Source: Mixta calida (GTDB lineage Bacteria > Pseudomonadota > Gammaproteobacteria > Enterobacterales > Enterobacteriaceae). From it: a stretch of DNA of 64,000 nucleotides. A model generated the notes under the pieces. That model was not told the origin of the DNA. It did no database searches and saw only the letters and a program-made list of their open reading frames with translations. The DNA lies in assembly GCF_002953215.1 (NCBI RefSeq), contig NZ_CP026378.1, forward strand, positions 4,244,454-4,308,453. The letters run 5' to 3'. Below are positions 29,527 through 39,559 of this stretch, piece after piece. Positions within the stretch are counted from its first letter, which is position 1. Every line of letters begins with the position of its first letter. Position numbers and translations under genes: made by a program.

Positions 29527-31242
29527 CTATATCTGCTCCACAGGCAGTATCTTTTGGGGTAAATAACGCCGACAGTACATTTTATTTAGCTTATTGATTT
29601 CGCAAAAATTCAGGCCGGCAATGGAATTAAACGTGCTATCTTCAACGAAGGCTATTATTTTAGACCCGCCTTCGCTGTACCATTTAACCGCCTGCTTATA
29701 GGGCCACGGCAGTTCATAACCCTTATCACGCAGCAGGTGGTTCAGCCTGCACCAGTCTTGCTGAAAATTATCGCCGCTAAAAAAATGCAGAATCTCGTTC
29801 TTATTTACCCCATATCTTTTCTCGGGCGCGCATAAGATTTCATCTGAGGAGAGGTAGGCCTGATAAAACCCAACCATCAGCTTTTGCACGTAGGGTGAAT
29901 AACTTCGGGGAATGGTTAAAACGCCAATAAGGTATTTGTAAGCCTTATGCCTTAGCGCAACGTGAAAAATTCCCTTCCAGAGTTCGTCCAGCGCATGGGT
30001 TTTTTGATACTGTTTTTGTATAAATCCGCGTCCAATCTCAATACTTTGGCTGATAACGGCCAGCGCCTCAGGTTGATAACGGAACAGGCTATGGCTGTAA
30101 AGCCCTTCCAGGCCATGCCTGCCAATTTGTTCGCCAGCAAAGACAAATCGATAGGCGCCGGCAATTTCAAGCCGGGCGGGATCCCATAAAATAATGTGGT
30201 AATAATCATCATCGTAGCGGTCGTTATCATATTTCTTGCCCGTTCCTGCGCCTATCGCCCGAAAAGATATCTCTCGCAGGCGGCCAAGCTCACGCAGCAC
30301 CGGCGAATAACCTTCGCCATGATAGCGATAAAGCAGCACGCTTTTCCCGTCAGCAAGTTGCTTTAATCGTTCGCACTGGCTTAGCGCGGCATTCAACAAG
30401 CTGCGGTTTTCCGGCGGTGCCAGCGGCGCGGCGAGTGGTAATACAGGCGGCTTATCTGTTGCCATTTGCTGTACATGCTGCTGAAAAGATGCGGCAACAA
30501 CGGCTAACTGTTTTTTTTCACAGTCGATTCTGGCGAGGTCAATCTGCCGACCAATTTTAATGTGCAGCTTTCCCCCACGATGCCGAAGACATTCGCGCAG
30601 TATCATCAGATTAGAGAGAGGACGCCAGACAATGGCGGTGAGATAATAACGTAAGCTGTTAAATCCTCTGATATATACCGGCACCAGAGTAGCATGCGTT
30701 TTTTTAGCTAATTGCAGAAATCCAGGATGCCAGGGAAACTCTTTTAACCCGACAGGATTGATGCCAGCCAGCTTTCCCGCCGGAAAAATAATCAGCACGC
30801 CGCCGCTTTCCAGATGCTTGCTCATCTCTTTATACTGACTTACCGCTATTTTCCCTTGCATATTTCTGATGCCGATAGTCAGCGCTTCAATTTGAGGCAA
30901 CAATAATGGAATAACATGATTAGCCACTACCTTGATATCTTTCCTGACTTTTGCCACTGACGAAATCAAGGCGATGCCGTCAATAACGGTAGGATGATTT
31001 GAGAAGAGAATAGTCGGACCCTGCGCCGGTATATTGTCATAGTCGTCGCAGTGGACATTGAAGCGAAACGCAAGTATTTCTGTAAAATTTTCAATCCAAT
31101 CAATACCCTGCTTGTCTGATACCCTATCCGTATAAGCATCAATCTTATCTTTTCCTATTGCCCACCTGAATAAGCTTTTCTGCCATCCAGGTATTTTCTT
31201 ATCCGGAAAGAACTCTACTAACAACTTATTAACAACATCCAT
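29527..31242 (-). CDS. olsF: OlsF-like bifunctional acyltransferase (PlsC + OlsB-type GNAT)
   Basis: 571 residues with two domains. The N-terminal PlsC-type acyltransferase has NHPTVID (NHX4D, His83/Asp88) and FPAGKLAG near 153, as in OlsA. The C-terminal half from ~300 resembles OlsB: LGRLREISFRAIGAG, then a run with repeated Asp (YDNDRYDDDYYH) and IEIGRGFIQ. OlsB makes 3-hydroxyacyl-ornithine and OlsA adds the second chain; OlsF of Serratia proteamaculans is a known fusion of both. The protein therefore probably makes an ornithine or related aminolipid at the membrane; the amino acid used cannot be read from the sequence. No signal peptide. The region is visibly AT-richer than its flanks, suggesting transfer. 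It heads the unit with the ABC exporter, 82 bases upstream of the adaptor gene. Confidence 0.8.
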   Translation of the reverse strand: MDVVNKLLVEFFPDKKIPGWQKSLFRWAIGKDKIDAYTDRVSDKQGIDWIENFTEILAFRFNVHCDDYDNIPAQGPTILFSNHPTVIDGIALISSVAKVRKDIKVVANHVIPLLLPQIEALTIGIRNMQGKIAVSQYKEMSKHLESGGVLIIFPAGKLAGINPVGLKEFPWHPGFLQLAKKTHATLVPVYIRGFNSLRYYLTAIVWRPLSNLMILRECLRHRGGKLHIKIGRQIDLARIDCEKKQLAVVAASFQQHVQQMATDKPPVLPLAAPLAPPENRSLLNAALSQCERLKQLADGKSVLLYRYHGEGYSPVLRELGRLREISFRAIGAGTGKKYDNDRYDDDYYHIILWDPARLEIAGAYRFVFAGEQIGRHGLEGLYSHSLFRYQPEALAVISQSIEIGRGFIQKQYQKTHALDELWKGIFHVALRHKAYKYLIGVLTIPRSYSPYVQKLMVGFYQAYLSSDEILCAPEKRYGVNKNEILHFFSGDNFQQDWCRLNHLLRDKGYELPWPYKQAVKWYSEGGSKIIAFVEDSTFNSIAGLNFCEINKLNKMYCRRYLPQKILPVEQI

Positions 31243-31516
31243 GTCATCACCTTAGCTTTCTTGTGAGTTTTTTAATAGTCATCCTGTGCAGATGCGGCTC
31301 TCACATTAAAAACCGTCTGTTCCCTACTGCCAGAACAGACGACTGCCCCAGCCGAAGCGAGAGAATATCTTTCCTCTTTAATAAATCAACATACCGGCCA
31401 GATAAAATTATCGTATCCGCCGACACTGCCTATGTTACTGACTAGCCAGCAACATCACAGTTAATCAGGAGTTATTATCGATGCAGAGGAAAGTCTGCTT
31501 ACTTCGACTGTATGAT

Positions 31517-31576
31517 GGTTGCTATTTAAGATACTATTAATTTTTTCCTTTAATAGGCAACCACAAAAAATTAATA
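31517..31576. repeat. Interleaved inverted repeats (possible switch or pseudoknot)
   Basis: Pair A: GGTTGCTATT (31517-31526) with AATAGGCAACC (31552-31562), one bulged G. Pair B: TATTAATTTTTT (31535-31546) with AAAAAATTAATA (31565-31576), 12 perfect base pairs. One arm of B lies in the loop of A and the other lies beyond A, so the two pairings interlock: in RNA they would form a pseudoknot or compete. Confidence 0.55.
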
Positions 31577-31824
31577 ACTCCTTTTTTCTGGCGAAATGAA
31601 TACAGCTTGCCCGGCGAATAAATGGCGGCGCCAATTTTTACTTAACGTTCACGTTTTTAGGCAATATCGTCGGATAGCACCGGCTATAGCCAGGCCTTCA
31701 TCGGTGAATGCGCCCCATTCGGGCAACCTGCAATTGCCTGTCTGGCTAAATAAGCATGACGAAAAATAAGCTTGTCCATCGACAACGCCTCATTTCCGCC
31801 GTTTGCCTAATAAGATGTTTCTAA

Positions 31825-31845
31825 TGCTATCAAAACCTGATAGCA
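31825..31845. repeat. 8-bp palindrome with 5-base spacer
   Basis: TGCTATCA at 31825-31832 and TGATAGCA at 31838-31845 are exact inverted copies. It is ~120 bases upstream of the yicC start. It could be a regulator site; I cannot assign a factor. Confidence 0.4.
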
Positions 31846-31905
31846 GCTTAATAATTTCCGCCATAAACCGCTTTTCATGTCCCTGGCGCAATCGACGCTT
31901 AAACC

Positions 31906-31934
31906 TGTTAACGGAGAGGCGGCATCGCTATAAT
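31906..31934 (+). promoter_or_regulatory. Candidate sigma70 promoter of yicC
   Basis: A perfect TATAAT at 31929-31934 lies 32 bases before the yicC ATG, with a weak -35 (TGTTAA, 31906-31911) at 17-base spacing. Confidence 0.5.
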
Positions 31935-31966
31935 CTCCCCATCTTTCCTGAATACGGGTACGCACA

Positions 31967-32830
31967 ATGATCCGCAGCATGACCGCCTACGCCCGGCGTG
32001 AAACCAAAGGCGAATGGGGCAGCGCAGCCTGGGAGCTACGTTCCGTGAACCAGCGCTATCTTGAAACTTACATCCGCCTGCCGGAGCAATTCCGCAGTCT
32101 GGAACCGGTTATTCGTGAACGTCTGCGTAATCGCCTGACGCGCGGAAAGATTGAATGTAACTTACGTTTTGACGCCGATCCGGGCGCGCAAAGCGCGTTG
32201 ATCCTTAATCAACCGCTGGCGAAGCAGCTGCTGGAAGCCGCGCAGTGGGTGAAGCAGCAAAACGCGAATGGCGAAATCGATCCGGTTGATATTTTACGCT
32301 GGCCGGGCGTGATGTCCGCGCAGGAGCAGGATCTGGACGCTATCAACGTCGAGCTGCTGGCCGCGCTGGAACTGGCGATCGATGATTTCATCACCGCGCG
32401 TGAAAGCGAAGGCGCCGCATTGAAAACCATGATTGAACAGCGCCTTGAAGGCGTCAGCGCCGAAGTGCAGAAGGTTCGCGCCTGGATGCCGGAAGTCCTG
32501 AAATGGCAGCGCGAGCGGCTGGTGACCAGGCTTGAAGAGGCGGAGATACAGCTGGACAATAATCGTGTCGAACAGGAATTGTTGATGATGGCGCAACGCA
32601 TCGACGTTGCCGAGGAGCTCGATCGCCTGGAAGCGCATGTTAAAGAGACGTACAACATCCTGAAGAAGAAGGAGGCCGTTGGCCGCCGTCTCGACTTTAT
32701 GATGCAAGAATTCAACCGTGAATCGAACACGCTGGCATCGAAATCGATCAATGCAGATATCACCGCCTCGGCGATTGAGCTAAAGGTGCTGATTGAGCAG
32801 ATGCGCGAGCAGATTCAGAATATTGAATAA
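31967..32830 (+). CDS. yicC: YicC family endoribonuclease
   Basis: 287 residues, the E. coli length. N-terminal YicC-like region MIRSMTAYARRETKGEWG and the C-terminal DUF1732 block VGRRLDFMMQEFNRESNTLASKS, the signature of the family. E. coli YicC has been reported as an endoribonuclease that affects the sRNA RyhB. In E. coli the gene stands divergent next to rph; here ~5.6 kb of accessory DNA separates them. A strong terminator follows. Confidence 0.95.
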   Translation: MIRSMTAYARRETKGEWGSAAWELRSVNQRYLETYIRLPEQFRSLEPVIRERLRNRLTRGKIECNLRFDADPGAQSALILNQPLAKQLLEAAQWVKQQNANGEIDPVDILRWPGVMSAQEQDLDAINVELLAALELAIDDFITARESEGAALKTMIEQRLEGVSAEVQKVRAWMPEVLKWQRERLVTRLEEAEIQLDNNRVEQELLMMAQRIDVAEELDRLEAHVKETYNILKKKEAVGRRLDFMMQEFNRESNTLASKSINADITASAIELKVLIEQMREQIQNIE

Positions 32831-32866
32831 CCGCGCATGGCCTTACCGCAAGCGTAAACCTGTGCA

Positions 32867-32889
32867 GCCCGCCTCTGGCGGGCTTTTTT
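32867..32889 (+). terminator. Intrinsic terminator of yicC
   Basis: GCCCGCC at 32867-32873, loop TCT, GGCGGGC at 32877-32883 and six T (32884-32889): a textbook rho-independent terminator 37 bases after the yicC stop. Confidence 0.9.
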
Positions 32890-33084
32890 ATAATGTCCTT
32901 CTCCGGCGCCTTCCCCTCTCTTTCTTGCAATTTTTAACGCGTCGGCGTTGTTATATCCATGACGACAACGCCGCCAGCGTACCTTGCCGTTAACGCAACG
33001 GTTGAAAAACGTCAGTCTTGTCTGCCCCTTTCCCACGGGCGTTGTACACTGCTTAAGGCACTGAAGTTTCTTAACGGAGGGAAT

Positions 33085-33480
33085 ATGTTGCCGTCACACA
33101 CGCTCAGTTTGACCATTATGCGTCACTGGTTAGATCTTTATGAAACTGTCTGGAAACCAGAGTTTTTCACGAAATGGGTATCGGCAATTGGCGAATCACC
33201 TCTTCAGCCAGAAGGCAGCATCTGGAAAGCTCAGGGACCAGACGGCGCAATCAAGGTTCGTTTTACTGAACATAATGCGTTTGGAGTAATGGACCACTGG
33301 CTGGATAACGGTTTCGGTAAAGAGATATATATGCCGATGCGCATTGTGCCTAATCAGGAAGGCGCGCAGGTACTGCTTACGCTTTTCCGTCAGCCCTTTA
33401 CCACAGACGAAAAATTCCAGCAGGAGCTGTCGTTAATCGAGCAGGACCTGCAGAAACTGCATCGGTTAGTGACAAGCTGA
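33085..33480 (+). CDS. Small SRPBCC/polyketide-cyclase-like protein
   Basis: 131 residues from the ATG at 33085, chosen because GGAGGG lies 5 bases before it; the frame is open to 32959 but without a ribosome site. The protein has WKPEFFTKWVSAIGES, an aromatic-rich beta region (VRFTEHNAFGVMDHWL) and a C-terminal helix rich in Gln, Leu and Glu (EFQQELSLIEQDLQKLH-like). This helix-grip order resembles SRPBCC domains that bind hydrophobic ligands. No signal peptide. I cannot name a ligand or role. Confidence 0.7.
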   Translation: MLPSHTLSLTIMRHWLDLYETVWKPEFFTKWVSAIGESPLQPEGSIWKAQGPDGAIKVRFTEHNAFGVMDHWLDNGFGKEIYMPMRIVPNQEGAQVLLTLFRQPFTTDEKFQQELSLIEQDLQKLHRLVTS

Positions 33481-33934
33481 CAGTAAGCTTTGTTGCGGAG
33501 GGGAAAAGAACCTTATCGGCATCTCTCCCCCGCAGCTTTTTCACGCTAACGCAAATTTCGTTGGCTCTGTGAAAAATAATCCTGCTTTATCGCCCTCCTC
33601 TTTAATTAACTCTCTATGCGTTACGGCACCATAAACCTGCAAAGATGTTAATCTGTTCTTTCCGGGAAAAATCTTAAGCACCTAACGAAAAAACACCTTT
33701 AAAACAATAAGATACTCAATAAATCTATTCTGATAACTCATTCCCACCAAATGAAACTTTAAAGGTAACGATGTTTTGATTGGTTTCTTAATGAAACCAA
33801 TTCAGATTTATACAACCATTTATTTCTCGAACATTAATTTCAGATATTTCTTATGGTGTTTCTTTCATCAAAAAAAGCTATAAATCTCCCTGCACACAGC
33901 AATTTCTAATAATCAGACATTCCAGGAACATTCT
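33481..33934. other. 454-base AT-rich intergenic region upstream of the immunity gene
   Basis: No gene seen. Markedly richer in A and T than the housekeeping flanks, which marks the start of the accessory immunity-flippase segment. It contains a hairpin-forming repeat at 33779-33801. I looked for a LexA box, which controls many colicin operons, and found none. Confidence 0.55.
33779..33801. repeat. 9-bp inverted repeat upstream of the immunity gene
   Basis: ATTGGTTTC (33779-33787) and GAAACCAAT (33793-33801) with loop TTAAT, 133 bases before the immunity start. No T run follows. It could be an operator or a 5'-UTR hairpin. Confidence 0.4.
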
Positions 33935-34210
33935 ATGGAACGCACATCTCTGCAAGAATTTACTGAGCAAGAATTTACTGAGTTTGCAAGTAAAATATTG
34001 ATTGCTGATTTTGAAACAACCGAAGGGTTGTTAAAAGCAGCAATGGAATTTGTTTTATTAGCGGGTCATCCTGCGGGTACCGATCTTATCTGTTACCCGC
34101 AGGATTTTAATATTACCACTCCGCAAAGCATGGTCGATGTGATCAAAAGCTGGCGTGAGCAACATGGCCTCCCTGGTTTTCGAAATCAAAAAGCCTCACT
34201 TTCAATATAA
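33935..34210 (+). CDS. Orphan nuclease-colicin/pyocin immunity protein
   Basis: 91 residues of the colicin E-type/pyocin S immunity family (Im2, Im7, Im8, Im9). It follows the Im fold order: FTEQEFTEFASKI (helix I), a helix II with ETTEGLLKAAMEFV, the short helix III region HPAGTDLICYP, and VIKSWREQHGLPGF (helix IV). Im9 has SDLIYYP at helix III; its Asp51, Tyr54 and Tyr55 bind any DNase domain. Here the Tyr54 position is Cys while Asp51 and Tyr55 are kept. Such proteins neutralise one cognate nuclease bacteriocin in the cytoplasm. No bacteriocin gene lies next to it, so it appears to be an orphan that protects against toxins of neighbours. A ribosome site (AGGA) is 8 bases upstream. Confidence 0.85.
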   Translation: MERTSLQEFTEQEFTEFASKILIADFETTEGLLKAAMEFVLLAGHPAGTDLICYPQDFNITTPQSMVDVIKSWREQHGLPGFRNQKASLSI

Positions 34211-34211
34211 T

Positions 34212-34252
34212 AAAAAACCCATAAACCATAATAATAAAAATATGGGTTTTTA
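34212..34252. terminator. Bidirectional hairpin after the immunity gene
   Basis: AAAACCCATA at 34214-34223 pairs with TATGGGTTTT at 34241-34250 over a 17-base AT-rich loop. A runs on the left and T on the right make it a possible terminator in both directions; the stem is weak in GC. Confidence 0.65.
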
Positions 34253-34289
34253 TAACCTATTCAATGGCATTTACCATTAAGAGCACATT

Positions 34290-35780
34290 ATGAGTTTAAG
34301 GCAGAAGGCGCTCAATGGCGCTAAATGGTCAGCCGTTTCGTCAGTTATGACGATTGGCCTTGGCATTTTACAACTGGCCTTGCTTGCCAGAATGATTGAT
34401 CCAAAAGAATTTGGATTATTGACTATTTCTCTGGTTATTTTGACGTTGGTAGATACGCTTTCTGATTTTGGTTTATCCAATTCAGTCATACAACGTAAAG
34501 ATATGTCGGAGACAGAACTTTCCACTTTATACTGGTTGAATATTATTATTGGCGCAGTAATTTTCCTGCTGGTTTATTGCAGCAGCGATTTTATTAGTGC
34601 TTTATTACATCAACCGCAACTGAGCGAACTTATTCAGGCGCTTTCCGTGGCCTTTATTATCATTCCTCAGGGTCAACAGTTTCGTGCTTTATTGCAGAAA
34701 GAGCTCGCCTTTACTCAGATTGGCCGAACGGAAGTGATAGCGGCGCTGGCAGGCTTTGCCGTTACGCTGCTTTCAGCGCTGTTTTATCCCTCTGCGCTTT
34801 GCGCTATCTGGGGTTATCTCACAATGATCTCTGTGCGTATGCTGCTGTTTTGCTATTACGGCCGTGAGATCTATCGGCCACAGTTTGTCTTTGAACTGAA
34901 AAGCGTGAGCAGCAACTTACGCTACGGCGGTTATCTTACCGCAGACAGCTTGATCAATCAGCTCAGCATGAATATGCCCACTATGCTGCTTTCCCGGCTA
35001 TTGGGCGCGGTAGCCACCGGCGGTTATAACCTGGCGTTCAACCTGGCCGTCATGCCGCCCGCTAAAATCAACCCTATTTTGACGCGCGTCTTGTTTCCGG
35101 CGTTCGCTCAGATGCAGGATGACCGGCCGCGTTTACGTCATAACTTTTATAAAATGCTGTCTATCATGAGCCTGCTGAACTTCGTTGCGCTGCTGGGCAT
35201 GATTGGCGTCGCGCATAATCTGGTATTGAGTGTTTTTGGCGAACGCTGGTTGTTTATTACACCGGTGCTACAAATCTTATGCGTTGCCGGCATTATGCGC
35301 GCCATTAACAACCCTGTCGGCGCTCTGGTCATGGCAAAAGGCACCGTGGATATCAGTTCCAGACTGAATGCGATCCGCCTGATACTCTCAGTACCGGCTG
35401 TCTGGCTGGGCGCGGAATGGGGCGGGCTGATGGGCGCGACTATCGGTTTCACCGCCTTGCAGGCCTTAACGGTATTAATGAACTACTTTGTGCTGATTCG
35501 CCCTATCCTGGGCGCGAGCGGCAAAGAATACATTGTCAGCCAATGGATGCCGCTGCGTATGGCATTGCCGACACTCTGGATTAGCTACGCGCTTGGCTTT
35601 GTGTTGGAAGATGTGATGCCCGCTTCCGCAGCGTTGGCGATACAAATTTCTGCCGGCGCGCTGGTGTGGGGGTTAATGATGCTTAGCAGCCGCGAACCTT
35701 TAGTGCTGGAGTTAAAGCAGATCGTACAAAGCAAAGCGCGTCCGAAAGTGACGCTGGAAAGCGAAAATACATTGATATAA
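34290..35780 (+). CDS. WzxC-like polysaccharide flippase (MOP superfamily)
   Basis: 496-residue integral membrane protein with about twelve to fourteen hydrophobic helices, of the MOP/PST flippase family. The N-terminus GAKWSAVSSVMTIGLGILQLALLARMIDPKEFG has the pattern of WzxC and its stewartan/amylovoran relatives (helix 1 then a charged short loop and PxxFG). Such proteins move undecaprenyl-linked repeat units of exopolysaccharide across the inner membrane. No glycosyltransferase or Wzy gene adjoins it, so it is an orphan of its pathway here. The 5' part is AT-rich like the preceding immunity gene, which suggests both came in together. The substrate is unknown. Confidence 0.85.
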   Translation: MSLRQKALNGAKWSAVSSVMTIGLGILQLALLARMIDPKEFGLLTISLVILTLVDTLSDFGLSNSVIQRKDMSETELSTLYWLNIIIGAVIFLLVYCSSDFISALLHQPQLSELIQALSVAFIIIPQGQQFRALLQKELAFTQIGRTEVIAALAGFAVTLLSALFYPSALCAIWGYLTMISVRMLLFCYYGREIYRPQFVFELKSVSSNLRYGGYLTADSLINQLSMNMPTMLLSRLLGAVATGGYNLAFNLAVMPPAKINPILTRVLFPAFAQMQDDRPRLRHNFYKMLSIMSLLNFVALLGMIGVAHNLVLSVFGERWLFITPVLQILCVAGIMRAINNPVGALVMAKGTVDISSRLNAIRLILSVPAVWLGAEWGGLMGATIGFTALQALTVLMNYFVLIRPILGASGKEYIVSQWMPLRMALPTLWISYALGFVLEDVMPASAALAIQISAGALVWGLMMLSSREPLVLELKQIVQSKARPKVTLESENTLI

Positions 35781-35831
35781 TAATAAAGCTGTTTATGGGT
35801 GGAAAAGTACCCGTACCAGGGTATTTTATTA

Positions 35832-35858
35832 AGCGTGCTGCTACAGCACGCTTTTTTT
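35832..35858 (+). terminator. Intrinsic terminator after the flippase gene
   Basis: AGCGTGCTG (35832-35840), loop CTA, CAGCACGCT (35844-35852), then T through 35858. Strong rho-independent terminator 51 bases after the stop. Confidence 0.9.
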
Positions 35859-35991
35859 ATGCTCTCTTTTTACTGGATTATCACCGCTTCGCATAAAAAG
35901 AACTAATCCGTAAGCGGATGCCTTAGAAATTTTCACTCGTCTACATTCAGGGAAGCGCTGTAGGCTTGCCACCGTTTTCCTGGAGCTAGCT

Positions 35992-38350
<2,359 letters not shown>

Positions 38351-38478
38351 TCAGCACTGTCAGTAAACGCTATTGCCTGGCGACCGGCGAGCAGGAATGC
38401 GGCGAACGGGAAAGCGTCACGCAAATTTTTAGTGCAAACGATGCAAGGCAGTGCATCTTATGCGGCATTTTTTCCTGA

Positions 38479-39210
<732 letters not shown>

Positions 39211-39264
39211 AGTCACATTCAGTATCATGCCCAGTCATTTCTTCACCTGTGGAGTAACACATTT

Positions 39265-39540
39265 ATGGCACGCGTAACCGTTCAGGACGCAGTAGAGAAA
39301 ATTGGTAACCGTTTTGACCTGGTTCTGGTCGCTGCACGTCGCGCACGTCAGATGCAGGTGAACGGTAAAGATCCGCTGGTACCGGAAGAGAACGACAAAC
39401 CGACCGTTATCGCCCTGCGTGAGATCGAAGAAGGCCTGATCACCAATCAGATCCTCGATGTACGTGAGCGTCAGGAACAGCAGGAGCAGGAAGCCGCCGA
39501 ATTGCAGGCCGTGACCGCTATCGCTGAAGGCCGTCGTTAA
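39265..39540 (+). CDS. rpoZ: RNA polymerase omega subunit
   Basis: 91 residues, identical in length to E. coli RpoZ. Opens [20 protein letters not shown], then AARRARQM, which clamps the beta' C-terminus. Omega helps assemble RNA polymerase and forms part of ppGpp site 1 with beta'. It is followed 19 bases later by spoT. Confidence 0.98.
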   Translation: MARVTVQDAVEKIGNRFDLVLVAARRARQMQVNGKDPLVPEENDKPTVIALREIEEGLITNQILDVRERQEQQEQEAAELQAVTAIAEGRR

Positions 39541-39559
39541 TTAGCCGGAAGGCTCGCCC

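Larger units (their letters stand above)
31243..31966. other. 724-base AT-rich intergenic region upstream of yicC
   Basis: No convincing gene. It holds the 5' control regions of the olsF-like gene (minus) and yicC (plus), interleaved inverted repeats at 31517-31576 and a palindrome at 31825-31845. A 60-codon frame at 31263-31445 has no ribosome site or recognisable product. Confidence 0.6.

Noticed and set aside
31263..31445. 60-codon plus-strand frame upstream of yicC
   Set aside because: No ribosome site, mixed composition and no recognisable feature.
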